A stretch of 64,000 nucleotides of DNA, taken from assembly GCA_016193485.1 (NCBI GenBank), contig JACPRZ010000028.1:1-64000 (forward strand), in the 5' to 3' direction. This DNA comes from Bacteroidota bacterium (GTDB lineage: Bacteria > Bacteroidota > Bacteroidia > JACPRZ01). The translations under genes and the position numbers were made by a program. Positions 1 through 9,787 of the stretch are shown here, one piece after another; the first letter of the stretch is position 1, and the number at the start of each line of letters is the position of its first letter. The notes under the pieces are model-generated. The model ran no database searches and was not told the DNA's origin. It was given only the letters and a program-made list of their open reading frames with translations.

Positions 1-1
1 A

Positions 2-3000
2 GGGTTATGCGCTGCAACGTATTCTGTTACCGTAACCGATAACAAAGGATGTTCTTCCACTGCAACCGCAACAGTTATCCAACCGGCAACGGTGACTGTA
101 ACGGTTACAACTACCAATGCCAACTGCGGGCAAAGTGACGGTTCTGCTACCGCAAGCGGAAGCAACGGAATAGGACCTTACACATATTTATGGTCCGCAA
201 ATGCAGGATCCCAGACGACCTCCACTGCTACCGGATTATTAGCCGGAAGTTATACGGTTACAGTCAGCGACAGTAAAGGATGTACGGCAACCGGGAATGC
301 AGCAATAGGAAATAATTCAGGTCCGCAGGTAACTATTCAGAGTATGACCAATGTACTTTGCAACGGTGGTAATAACGGACAGATCACGGTCTTGGTAACA
401 GACGGACAACCACCCTATACACATACATGGAGTAACGGTCAGACGGCTACAGGGGTAAACTCAACAGCATCACCATTAACAGCAGGGACTTATTCGGTAT
501 TGATTACCGATGTCAACGGGTGTATAACAACCATAAGCGCAACAATAACGGAACCGTTAGTTCTGGCAATTAACGCAACAACTTTATCCAATCCCACCTG
601 CAACAATTTATGTGACGGATCAGCAAGTGCATCGGCATCGGGAGGAAGCGGAACGTACACTTACAACTGGAGTACCGGTTCTTCCGGAACTTCTGTCACA
701 AATATCTGCACCGGTACCTATACTGTAACGGTTACTGACGGCAACGGCTGTACCGTAAGTTCATCGGTAAATGTGACACAACCAACCGCTCTTACTGCGT
801 CAGTGACGCCAGCAAATGCAAGTTGTTACAATCAATGCAACGGCAGTGCAACGGCATCTGCATCCGGTGCTACCCCCCCTTATACTTACTTATGGAATGA
901 TCCGTTAAACCAGACCACGATTTCAGCAACAGGATTATGTGACGGACTGATTACGGTAACGGTTACAGATAATAAGGGGTGTACAGCATCTGCATCGGGA
1001 ACAATTACTGAACCGGCACAACTTGCCGTGAATGTTACATCCATACAGAATGTAAATTGCAATGGCAATTGCAACGGGTCCATTCAGGTATCGGTAAGCA
1101 ACGGGTCAGCCCCTTACACCTACCAGTGGAACAACGGTCAGAGCAATCCACTTGCTACGGGATTATGTGCAGGAAACTATACGGTAACTGTATCCGACAA
1201 TAAAGGTTGCACACAAACCGCATCTGCAGCGATAACAGAACCCACGGCTCTTACTTTATCTGTTACAAAAACCGATATCACCTGTTACGGTTATGCCAAC
1301 GGACAGGCAACAGCAACTGCCGGAGGCGGAACATCACCATATTCCTATCAGTGGAATGACGGATTTTTCCAAACAACATCTACAGCAACCGGACTTACAG
1401 CGGGTATTTTTACAATAACGGTAACCGATTCAAAGGGATGTATCATTACCGGTACTACAACAATTACCGAACCGGTGGAGATTACCTTATCTATAGACAC
1501 CAACGGTTCGCATTGCGGACAGGCGGACGGAGAAGCCATTGTAACTGTAAGCAGCGGTACATACCCCCCCTTCACATATTTATGGAGTGCGGGAGGCCAG
1601 ACCGGTGCAACCGCTACAGGTCTTGCATCAGGAAATTATACGGTCACAGTAACAGATAACAAGGGATGTGCGGTAACCGGAACTGCAAATGTGAGCGATC
1701 TGGGATCCCCCGCCCTTTCCATCCTTTCAAAAGGAGATGTTTCGTGCTACGGTGCCTGTGACGGTTTCGCGACTGTTTTGGTAACCGGTGGTACCTCGCC
1801 TTACACTTATTCGTGGAATGACCCGGGGAACCAGACCACAGCCACTGCAACCGGATTATGCGCAGGCAATTTTACCGTGAGCATCGCAGATCCAAACGGG
1901 TGTACGGCTAACATAAGCGTTACCATCACCCAGCCGGCACAGGTAAGCGTAATAATTTCATCCCTGACTCCTGTTTCCTGCTTTGGCGACTGCAACGGCC
2001 AGGCAACTACAGCCGCATCGGGAGGTACCCCCCCCTATTCTTTCCTGTGGAATGATCCTTCTTCGCAGACCGGATCAACCGCATCCGCATTATGCCCTGG
2101 CGCTTATGGAGTTACTGCTGAAGATGCAAACGGGTGCATTGCCGGCACAACGGCAACAATAACGGAACCGCCTGTGCTGTCCGTTTCCATAAATCCGGTA
2201 TCCGCCCATTGCGGCCAGCCGGATGGAAGCGCAACTGCCACAGCCAGCGGAGGGAACGGAACCTATGGTTATTCATGGAATAACAGCCAGGCAGGAGCAA
2301 CAGCAGTCAATCTTATTCCGGGAAATTATACAGTCACAGCCACCGATTCAAAAGGATGCACTATTGTTTCAACAGTAACAGTTGGAGATATTCCTGCAGG
2401 GACCGCAACCATAGCCAATGTCATCAATGTTTCCTGCAACGGTGGAAATAACGGGCAGGCGGCAGTATCCATGGCGGGCGGGACTGTTCCATTTACCTAT
2501 ATCTGGAGTAACGGACAAACAGGTTCAGTTGCAACCGGTTTAGCTGCGGGTTCATACACCGTGAGCGTTACTGACTTTTATAATTGCCTGGTCACTGCTA
2601 CGGCAACCATTACCGAACCTGTTTTCCTTACTGTGACTATTACAGGTGATACGGTTAGTTGTTCCGGGATTTGTGATGGTTCAGTTACTGCAATTCCGGC
2701 AGGCGGTAATTCCCCTTATTCATATCTGTGGAATGATCCGTTTTCACAGACAACGGCATCAATAAATAATTTATGCGCTGGTTCATATTCAGTAACCGTT
2801 ACCGATAACAGCGGGTGTGCAACTTCAGCGGGAGTTATTATTGCCTCCCCATCTGCCATCAATCTGTCGGAAGCGCATGTGGACGCCAATTGCGGGCAAG
2901 ACAACGGGAGCGCAGCCGTAACTGCCACAGGCGGTACCCCCCCCTATTCTTACTTATGGTCAAACGGAAATACAAATTCATCGGTTATCACTCTTTTTGC

Positions 3001-6000
3001 GGGGACATATAGTGTAACCGTATCCGATTCTAAGGGTTGTTCTTCGGTATTAACGGTGACTATTCTGAACCAGAATGGACCAAGTGCATCAATCACTGCA
3101 ACTTCCAATGTATCCTGTAACGGAGGCAGTGACGGCTGGGCTACGGTATCGGCATCCGGTGGTAATCCTCCCTATTCGTACCAGTGGAATGATCCTTTAA
3201 ACCAGACCGCGCCAACGGCTGCCAATCTTCCTGCCGGATCGTATCTCGTACTGGTAGCAGACAGCAGCGGCTGCATGGCAAATGCCCCGGTAACAATAAC
3301 AGAACCACAGGCAATTGCTTATAATCTATCGGTTGTTAACCCGGTTTGTTATAATGACAGCAACGGCAGTGCCGGTGTAATAGTTACGGGTGGAACCCCC
3401 CCCTATTCTTATTTATGGGATGATCCTTCAGCCCAGACAACTGCGACCGCCACCGGTTTATATGACGGAAATTTTAATCTTATCATAACTGATGATAACG
3501 GATGCTTTGAAATTATTTCCGTCACCATATCGGAGCCGGCCCAGTTAAATGCTTTTACGACTTCAACACCCGCTTATTGTTACGGTTCGTGTGACGGTAC
3601 GGCAACGGCAAACCCGGTTAACGGAACATCTCCATTTTCCTATCAATGGAATGACCCGAATTTCCAGGCAACCCAGACGGCAGGTGGATTGTGCGCAGGT
3701 AATTATTCAGTAACCGTAACTGATGCCAAGGGGTGTTCATTTATTACTTCCGCAACAATTACCGAACCTACCCAGATTGTTGCAACCATTACTTCAACAG
3801 GAAATAATTATTGTTTCGGGGAGTGTACCGGCTTTGCTCAGTCCGATGCAACCGGTGGAACCCCCCCCTACCTGTTCAACTGGAACAACTTCCAGGTTAC
3901 CAGCCAGGCGATTAATCTTTGCGCTGGGACTTACACTGTGACTGCTACTGACGGAAAAGGATGCACGGGCAGCGCTGTTGCTGTGATTACCGAGCCACAG
4001 GCGATGGGTCTCAGTATGACTGCCAACAATGCAAGTTGCTATGGCGACTGCAACGGTAATGCGTCTGTGAGCGTTTCTGGCGGTCAACCTCCATATACAT
4101 ACCTGTGGGATGACCCGACATTCCAGACCAACGCAACGGCAAACAATCTTTGCGCGGATGTTTATACAGTGACGGTAACGGACAATAACGGATGCACGCA
4201 AACCATGCAGGCGAACATTACCCAGCCGGCAATACTTGATTTCTCCGAAAGCGCCACAACGGCTCTCTGCGGGAACCCCAACGGTGAGGCATGCGTTGTG
4301 ATTATCGGAGGCGAACCGCCTTATGTTGTTACATGGAATGATCCGAACACACAGGTCGGAACATGCGCCTACAATTTATATTCAGGTGTTTACATTGCAA
4401 CCTTGTCGGATGCAAACGGGTGCATTGTAAGTAAACCTGTTCTTGTAAATGATGTTCTGCCTACCCTTGATTCACTCACAGTTACTGATGTAACATGTGC
4501 AGGCAGTTCAAACGGTTCGGCAACTGTTTATGTCACAACTGCCGCGCCTCCTCTGACCTTTTTATGGAAAGAAGGAGCGGTGACTGTCGGAACCGGGCAG
4601 AGTTTAAGTAATATTGACGGAGGCACATATACCGTATCGGTTATTGACACAAACGGGTGTGTGAACTCTGCAATCGCCTTAATATTCGAACCGACTCCGC
4701 TTGCCGCGGCAGTTATCAGTCAAACCAACGTTTCCTGTACCGGTTCATGCGATGGCACCGCTACCGCCATGGCAGGGGGGGGAGTATCGCCATACATATT
4801 TCTTTGGGATCTCTTTCAGACAGGATCATCCGCTTCTGGATTGTGTGCCGGCCCGCATGAACTACTCGTTACTGACGATAATGGCTGCCAGTTCCTTGAT
4901 TCATTGACCATAACTGAACCGTTACCCATAACCTTTGTACCTATCGTAAACGAAATTTCATGTAACGGTGTATGTGACGGGGTGATCACACTTTTGCCGG
5001 GTCCCTCCGGTGGAACACCCTTTTACACCTATTCCTGGACACCAAATGCCGGGAGCGGGCCAACTATAACAAACCTTTGTCCAAATACCTATTTTGTAGT
5101 TGTGACGGATATCAAGGGCTGTACTCAAACCGGGCTGGTTCAACTTGTTGATCCGTCACCGCTCGGATTCATTATTAACTCCACTCCTGCCGAGTGCGGC
5201 AATGATAACGGAACGGCATCGGTTACGCCATCAGGCGGGACAGCGCCTTACTCTTACATCTGGCAAACCGGTTCAACCGCTTCCACGATTACCGGGCTGG
5301 CTGACGGTATATATGGCGTGACCTTCACGGACGACAATGGGTGCGCACTTGGGTTGAGCGTGCCGGTGTCCAATATTGACGGGCCTGCTTTAACGGTTAC
5401 AACCTTTAATGTAATGTGCAACGGCCAAAATACGGGGTGGGCAACGGCAAATCCCACAGGTGGTACAATTCCTTATTTCTACCTGTGGAACGACTCTTCA
5501 TCACAGACCACTCAAACCGCAACTTATCTTTTTGCAGGAATTTACAATATTGTTGTGACTGATTTCAACGGTTGTACAGTATCTCAACCGGTTGTTATTA
5601 CGCAGCAACCTCCGCTTACAGTAATTATTACCGGTGATACTTTAATATGTAATGCCGAAATATCGCAACTTTCAGCAACAGGCATTGGCGGGTTCGGACA
5701 ATATTCTTACTTCTGGAGTGGCGGGTATCCCAGCCAGCAAACCATTACCGTATCTCCTGATGCCGATTCAACTTATACCGTTTATATCACGGATGAATAT
5801 GGATGCCGTTCGCAGAATGACGGGGTGATAACCGTAAAGGTTTTCCCAAAACTTGAAATTAATGCTACTGTCAATAGTGTTTGTGTCGGGGAAGCGGCAA
5901 CAATTTACACCAGTATTACCAGCCCGGGTGATGGGCAACCTTATTCATATGAATGGCTTGGTACTAGTTATATATCCCAATTTATTACGGTCTATCCTAC

Positions 6001-6892
6001 TGATACAACAATGTACACCGTTGTTGTGAAAGACGGGTGTTCAAAAAATGATACTGATATTGTATGGGTATTTGTTTATCCTTACCCTCAACCGAAATTT
6101 TACCTTAATGATTCGGACGGATGTGCGCCCATAACCATCCAGTTTAATGACCTGTCAACCATTTCTGCCGGATCATCCATACAATCATGGGATTGGTATG
6201 TAGGCGATGGTCAGACATCGGCTCTTCAAAACCCGGTGATGACATTTGAAACTCCCGGTTCCTATTCTGTCACTCTTACGGTTACCAGCGACAAGGGATG
6301 CGACACCTCACTGACCGTAAATAATCTCATAAATGTTTATGCCATTCCAACCGCCTATTTTGTACCGGTTCCTGATGAGACAACCCTGCTGCTTGCGATA
6401 ATACAATTCTATGACAGTTCATCTGCAGATGTGGTCAATTGGTCCTGGGATTTCGGAGAACCGCTTTCGGGGCTTGATAATTTTAGTACGGAAACAGACC
6501 CGATACATACTTATCTTGATACAGGTACTTATTTGATTGAACTCACGGTAATCACGGCAAGGCAATGTACTGCGCGATACATTGACACGGTAATTATCAA
6601 AAGCGATTATGTATTATTTGTACCAAATGCTTTCACACCGGATGGCGATGGAATTAATGAAACCTTTTTCCCGCGAGGAATCGGCATTGATCCTGATAAT
6701 TTTGAGATGTTCATTTACGACCGATGGGGAGATGAAATCTATCATACGGATGACATCAATAAACCCTGGAACGGCAGAGCGAATAAAGGCGGCAATCTCG
6801 TTCAGCAGGATGTCTATGTCTGGCTGATCCGCACAAAGGACTTCAACGGGGTGCAGCATGAGTATATAGGGCATGTGTCGGTGATTAAGTAG
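2..6892 (+). CDS. Giant SprB-repeat adhesin, type B T9SS sorting domain (5' end outside window)
   Basis: The reading frame is open from the first bases of the window, so the N-terminus and signal peptide are missing; about 2,296 residues are visible. It consists of some 24 repeats of roughly 75-95 residues, each with a core like PPYTYLWN, then CAG.YTVTVTD..GC and often ITEP or ITQP. This is the pattern of the SprB repeat of Bacteroidetes surface adhesins. Two further Ig-like units and two PKD-like domains (DNA about 6090-6600, with WDWYVGDG and WSWDFGEP) follow. The last about 90 residues (NAFTPDGDGINE, DRWGDEIY, QQDVYVW, ending GHVSVIK) are the gliding-motility C-terminal (type B) sorting domain, which directs export by T9SS and cell-surface attachment. 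Several TPPY units are encoded with runs of seven or eight C (for example 2028-2035, 2937-2944, 3396-3403). Likely role: adhesion or gliding; the ligand cannot be told. Confidence 0.93.
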   Translation, partial: GLCAATYSVTVTDNKGCSSTATATVIQPATVTVTVTTTNANCGQSDGSATASGSNGIGPYTYLWSANAGSQTTSTATGLLAGSYTVTVSDSKGCTATGNAAIGNNSGPQVTIQSMTNVLCNGGNNGQITVLVTDGQPPYTHTWSNGQTATGVNSTASPLTAGTYSVLITDVNGCITTISATITEPLVLAINATTLSNPTCNNLCDGSASASASGGSGTYTYNWSTGSSGTSVTNICTGTYTVTVTDGNGCTVSSSVNVTQPTALTASVTPANASCYNQCNGSATASASGATPPYTYLWNDPLNQTTISATGLCDGLITVTVTDNKGCTASASGTITEPAQLAVNVTSIQNVNCNGNCNGSIQVSVSNGSAPYTYQWNNGQSNPLATGLCAGNYTVTVSDNKGCTQTASAAITEPTALTLSVTKTDITCYGYANGQATATAGGGTSPYSYQWNDGFFQTTSTATGLTAGIFTITVTDSKGCIITGTTTITEPVEITLSIDTNGSHCGQADGEAIVTVSSGTYPPFTYLWSAGGQTGATATGLASGNYTVTVTDNKGCAVTGTANVSDLGSPALSILSKGDVSCYGACDGFATVLVTGGTSPYTYSWNDPGNQTTATATGLCAGNFTVSIADPNGCTANISVTITQPAQVSVIISSLTPVSCFGDCNGQATTAASGGTPPYSFLWNDPSSQTGSTASALCPGAYGVTAEDANGCIAGTTATITEPPVLSVSINPVSAHCGQPDGSATATASGGNGTYGYSWNNSQAGATAVNLIPGNYTVTATDSKGCTIVSTVTVGDIPAGTATIANVINVSCNGGNNGQAAVSMAGGTVPFTYIWSNGQTGSVATGLAAGSYTVSVTDFYNCLVTATATITEPVFLTVTITGDTVSCSGICDGSVTAIPAGGNSPYSYLWNDPFSQTTASINNLCAGSYSVTVTDNSGCATSAGVIIASPSAINLSEAHVDANCGQDNGSAAVTATGGTPPYSYLWSNGNTNSSVITLFAGTYSVTVSDSKGCSSVLTVTILNQNGPSASITATSNVSCNGGSDGWATVSASGGNPPYSYQWNDPLNQTAPTAANLPAGSYLVLVADSSGCMANAPVTITEPQAIAYNLSVVNPVCYNDSNGSAGVIVTGGTPPYSYLWDDPSAQTTATATGLYDGNFNLIITDDNGCFEIISVTISEPAQLNAFTTSTPAYCYGSCDGTATANPVNGTSPFSYQWNDPNFQATQTAGGLCAGNYSVTVTDAKGCSFITSATITEPTQIVATITSTGNNYCFGECTGFAQSDATGGTPPYLFNWNNFQVTSQAINLCAGTYTVTATDGKGCTGSAVAVITEPQAMGLSMTANNASCYGDCNGNASVSVSGGQPPYTYLWDDPTFQTNATANNLCADVYTVTVTDNNGCTQTMQANITQPAILDFSESATTALCGNPNGEACVVIIGGEPPYVVTWNDPNTQVGTCAYNLYSGVYIATLSDANGCIVSKPVLVNDVLPTLDSLTVTDVTCAGSSNGSATVYVTTAAPPLTFLWKEGAVTVGTGQSLSNIDGGTYTVSVIDTNGCVNSAIALIFEPTPLAAAVISQTNVSCTGSCDGTATAMAGGGVSPYIFLWDLFQTGSSASGLCAGPHELLVTDDNGCQFLDSLTITEPLPITFVPIVNEISCNGVCDGVITLLPGPSGGTPFYTYSWTPNAGSGPTITNLCPNTYFVVVTDIKGCTQTGLVQLVDPSPLGFIINSTPAECGNDNGTASVTPSGGTAPYSYIWQTGSTASTITGLADGIYGVTFTDDNGCALGLSVPVSNIDGPALTVTTFNVMCNGQNTGWATANPTGGTIPYFYLWNDSSSQTTQTATYLFAGIYNIVVTDFNGCTVSQPVVITQQPPLTVIITGDTLICNAEISQLSATGIGGFGQYSYFWSGGYPSQQTITVSPDADSTYTVYITDEYGCRSQNDGVITVKVFPKLEINATVNSVCVGEAATIYTSITSPGDGQPYSYEWLGTSYISQFITVYPTDTTMYTVVVKDGCSKNDTDIVWVFVYPYPQPKFYLNDSDGCAPITIQFNDLSTISAGSSIQSWDWYVGDGQTSALQNPVMTFETPGSYSVTLTVTSDKGCDTSLTVNNLINVYAIPTAYFVPVPDETTLLLAIIQFYDSSSADVVNWSWDFGEPLSGLDNFSTETDPIHTYLDTGTYLIELTVITARQCTARYIDTVIIKSDYVLFVPNAFTPDGDGINETFFPRGIGIDPDNFEMFIYDRWGDEIYHTDDINKPWNGRANKGGNLVQQDVYVWLIRTKDFNGVQHEYIGHVSVIK

Positions 6893-6896
6893 AGAA

Positions 6897-6917
6897 GAAG
6901 ACAGAAGACAGAAGACA
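6897..6917. repeat. Three exact tandem GAAGACA heptamers
   Basis: Three perfect copies of the 7-mer GAAGACA begin four bases after the adhesin stop codon, in the 32-bp gap between two convergent genes. Other intergenic tracts in the window share this 7-bp phase with different sequences (9261-9302, 45043-45112, 45225-45273). Confidence 0.85.
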
Positions 6918-6924
6918 GGGAAAA

Positions 6925-8441
6925 TTAAAACACCACTACTTTTTTGCTTATCTTCCGGCAACCGGCTTCGGTGACGAGAAGATAAATACCTCCAGGCAGG
7001 TTTTTGAGGTCTATTATTACTTGAGCGGATAATCCTTGGGGATAAATAGTGTATTGTCCTGCTACGCGGCCGGAAATATCTATCAGGATGAAATCAACGG
7101 AGGGTGTTTCTTTTTCAATGTATTTTACCGTCACCGTAATTTCATCATCCGCAGGATTTGGAAACACGTTGGTGATTTCATTAATTACAGGCGCTACATC
7201 AATTCCGGCAACACAACTCCGGTCCAGTTCGCATAAGCGGTTCACGAGGTAATTGTGGCGGTTCTCAATAAATGATTTCAAAGCCGGAAGCGAGTACCAC
7301 CATTTTTTTATATCCACATATCCGATATTGCCCTCAAAATCCGTTTCCGGGTACATCTGGTTGCTGTCGGGTTCGGCATAGATGAAGGGCCGGATACGAT
7401 TTGCAATGCTGTCAATGGCAGGGAAAAGTTTTTCTTTGGTGAAATCATTGTGCAGGTAATCGCAATAGGCGCGGAAATAAATATCCCTGTAATCGTCAAT
7501 TTCCAACAGGTGTTCGTTCAGCGGCCGTTTGTTGGCGCTTTCGGTGTAAAAAACCGGGTCAAGGGTCACGGAATTTTCCACTTTCCAAAATGGAAATACA
7601 CCGAAAGCGGTTCCGACATCCCATGTTATCCATTCAAATTTACCGGTTGATGTATTATGATATAGGTAATAATTATGTGGCTGGTAAAAGTAAGCATCAA
7701 GGTTGCCGAAGAGGTTGTTGGCAGCCCACATCATAAGATAGGAATCCGTATTAAAGATATAATCCATTTCCCGCTTGAAATCAGCGCGTGCAGAATGGTT
7801 GACAAGGTCAATGAAATTCATGATGTCATCCCAGTTGTTTTTGTCTTCGTTGGTTTTTAATTCGTAAAACTTGTAATAATTCCATTGTGCAGAGCCGTGC
7901 CATTCCAATGTTCCCCTCGGTTCACCTTTGTAAAGATTACCGTCCTTGTTGCCGAAATGCGTGTTAAGAAACCTCTTGTCCACCTCTTCAACGACCTTAA
8001 AAAGCCCGACATAAGAACTGTCAAAATAAACTTCTGCGAAGGTGCAGCGGGGAGCCGGCAGTCCTTTGCGGTTAAAAAAATCAAGCAGGAGTTTTTCCCT
8101 CATCATGGTGGGATCAAGGAACCCGTTATGCAGGTTAATCTGTTTCATGCCGTCAAATTCCTGTCCGCTGATGAATTCATTAATTGATAATTTCAGCGGT
8201 TTTTTCATTCCAGGATGAGAAGGCGTTGAATTTCCTTTTATGCGGATTCCAACGCTGTCAAGATAGGAATTATCAATCTGAACATCAGCATCTATGTAAA
8301 TATTGGAATCACCTGCCTGGTTTTTTTCATAATTACTTACCAGGGTTTTCCAGTAGTTGCTGTCGGAGAAGGTAATATTGATATAATGTATTTTGTCGGA
8401 AGAGAAGAAATCGTCACCGGGGTTCTGTAAGTTTTTGTCAT
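6925..8441 (-). CDS. CotH-like secreted protein, type A T9SS sorting domain; disrupted 5' end
   Basis: The main frame runs 8208-6925 (427 residues from the first ATG), but the CotH similarity starts upstream of that ATG (KIHYINITFSDSNYW, then VGIRIKGNSTPSHPG), so the gene extends to about 8441. No ATG, GTG or TTG exists in this frame between the upstream stop (about 8463-8465) and 8208. An ATG at 8441-8439, preceded by AAGGAGG and overlapping the upstream stop as ATGA, lies in another frame; one extra A in the run of five at 8432-8436 would join them as MTKNLQNPGDDFF. Even so no signal peptide would be present, which is odd for a protein ending in a T9SS type A domain (VFPNPADDEITVTV to KKVVVF). 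CotH domains are atypical protein kinases in spore coats and recur in bacterial secreted proteins. It is either an N-terminally truncated gene or one with an assembly indel. Confidence 0.75.
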
Positions 8442-9187
8442 GAGCCCTCCTTGAAATAATATTCCAGTTTCCTCACATATTTTCTTCCCAGCAAAATAAC
8501 AACCCCCACGTTGGTTTCAAAAGGGTAAACAGTCAGGTCCTTTCCATATTCATATTTTCTTTTGAACGGGAACCCGAAGCCCCATTCGCCTTTTATCCTT
8601 CCCCCCCCGAATAAAAATGCAATATAGGGTTCATAATAAAAATTACCGGTTTTGAATTGTTTTTCAAACGACATCCCGTTTTGGGTGGATGCCTGGTACC
8701 CGTTATAAAACAGGTAATTCGCTCTGAAAGTAAGTGCAATGTCCCCGTATGTTTTGGCGCCCATTACCGGGTATCTCTTTGCAGTACCGAAAGTGAACTG
8801 GATGAAGGGTCTTGAAATACGTCCGCGGAAGTCCTTTATGACGGATTTATTTTTATGCTCATAATTTTCGCCAACTCCGTAGCCGGCCATTACATTGAAC
8901 CGTGCATCATTACTATCGGGATGGGTAAAAATAAATGCAAACTCCTGTTCCGATGAGCGGTAGTATGGTCCCCTGCCGTTGAAAAAATTTACCGACAGTG
9001 CAACCTGGTCACCCATGGAATAGCCGGTTTTAATAAATGTACCGGTATTGCCTGCCTGAAATCCGGCAAGGAATTCACCTTTCTGGTTGTAACAGGTATT
9101 GTTAACCGGTGGAGGGTAGTAATAGTAGGTAGTGCCGCAGGAGGAGAGGAAAAGAATATATAGTACGGTTAAAGAATTGCGGGGCAT
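8438..9187 (-). CDS. Putative outer-membrane lipoprotein
   Basis: A 249-residue protein with a short hydrophobic leader ending in a lipobox (LSSC, Cys about residue 17), followed by Tyr- and Pro-rich residues and then alternating aromatic and glycine-rich strands typical of a small beta-barrel or surface lipoprotein. I recognise no named family. Its TGA overlaps the ATG at 8441 of the damaged CotH-like gene (ATGA), and an AAGGAGG sits just upstream of that ATG, so the two were probably translated together. One internal GGG run (8601-8608 on the plus strand as C8) encodes Gly-Gly. Confidence 0.6.
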   Translation of the reverse strand: MPRNSLTVLYILFLSSCGTTYYYYPPPVNNTCYNQKGEFLAGFQAGNTGTFIKTGYSMGDQVALSVNFFNGRGPYYRSSEQEFAFIFTHPDSNDARFNVMAGYGVGENYEHKNKSVIKDFRGRISRPFIQFTFGTAKRYPVMGAKTYGDIALTFRANYLFYNGYQASTQNGMSFEKQFKTGNFYYEPYIAFLFGGGRIKGEWGFGFPFKRKYEYGKDLTVYPFETNVGVVILLGRKYVRKLEYYFKEGS

Positions 9188-9260
9188 GGAGTAATTAGGG
9201 ATAAAGGAATAAGAAAATCAAACGTACAAAAAAATATCATTCAACTGGAAAACATTCATT

Positions 9261-9302
9261 AAGTAGGCAAATGGCAGTAGGCAAAAAGCAATATTCAAGC
9301 CG
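9261..9302. repeat. Heptad-phased arm, left of the four-helix-bundle gene
   Basis: Six consecutive 7-bp units can be read: AAGTAGG, CAAATGG, CAGTAGG, CAAAAAG, CAATATT, CAAGCCG. The reverse complement of 9733-9777 gives a closely similar series (AAGTAGG, CAGTAAG, CAATAAG), so the two arms form an imperfect inverted repeat around the gene 9314-9706. Confidence 0.7.
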
Positions 9303-9313
9303 TATTAAAAAAA

Positions 9314-9706
9314 TTAATTCAAGAATTTTTCGTTTTTTCGCAAGTATTTCTCCGGATTTTCTATCATATGGTTAAGCATTCTTCCGATTTCTTCTGACCG
9401 ATTATTAAAATTATCATATTTTTCTTTAGTGATATATTCACAACCTAAAGCAAAGTCAAGCCATACCTGTGTTTCGCTATTCTCCATATCAGAATCGGTT
9501 ATTTTACTGACAAAATGTTTTTTGTAAATTCTTTTCCGATAACCTTCACCGATGCAGGAACATACTGAACGGGATGATTTTCTTATTTGAGTAGTCAATC
9601 CGTATTTTTCTTCTTCTGGGAAATTTTTGCTTTCATGAAAGATATCCATTGCAAGTTCAAAAGATTTTTTATAAACAGTCAAATCTCTGAAACTAAAATT
9701 TTTCAT
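9314..9706 (-). CDS. Four-helix bundle protein (S23/IVS-type)
   Basis: A 130-residue protein starting MKNFSFRDLTVYKKSFELA, followed by NFP..EKYGLTTQIRKSSRS and IGEGY. This is the signature of the four-helix-bundle family first noted in 23S rRNA intervening sequences and related to the Avd accessory protein of diversity-generating retroelements. No rRNA fragment, reverse transcriptase or variable repeat is nearby, so the retroelement role is not supported here. The gene is isolated, with inverted heptad-phased arms on both sides (9261-9302 and 9733-9777), as if gene and arms moved as a cassette. Function of free-standing members is unknown. Confidence 0.88.
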   Translation of the reverse strand: MKNFSFRDLTVYKKSFELAMDIFHESKNFPEEEKYGLTTQIRKSSRSVCSCIGEGYRKRIYKKHFVSKITDSDMENSETQVWLDFALGCEYITKEKYDNFNNRSEEIGRMLNHMIENPEKYLRKNEKFLN

Positions 9707-9732
9707 ATTTTAATATTATTATTTATTTGAAA

Positions 9733-9777
9733 TTACTTGCTTATTGCTTACTGCATTAATTGCCTACTTTCTACTTA
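9733..9777. repeat. Heptad-phased arm, right of the four-helix-bundle gene
   Basis: On the minus strand the sequence reads AAGTAGA, AAGTAGG, CAATTAATG, CAGTAAG, CAATAAG, CAAG, mirroring the left arm at 9261-9302 with one two-base phase slip. The arm lies between the four-helix-bundle start region and the end of the enoyl-CoA hydratase gene. Confidence 0.7.
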
Positions 9778-9787
9778 GAGTATTCCC

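Noticed and set aside
92-6892. Regularly spaced direct repeats that could suggest a CRISPR array
   Set aside because: The period (about 230-280 bases) and open frame show SprB protein repeats; there are no short identical repeats with unique spacers and no cas genes.
9314-9706. A diversity-generating retroelement, because of the Avd-related fold
   Set aside because: No reverse transcriptase, template repeat or variable repeat is found near this gene.
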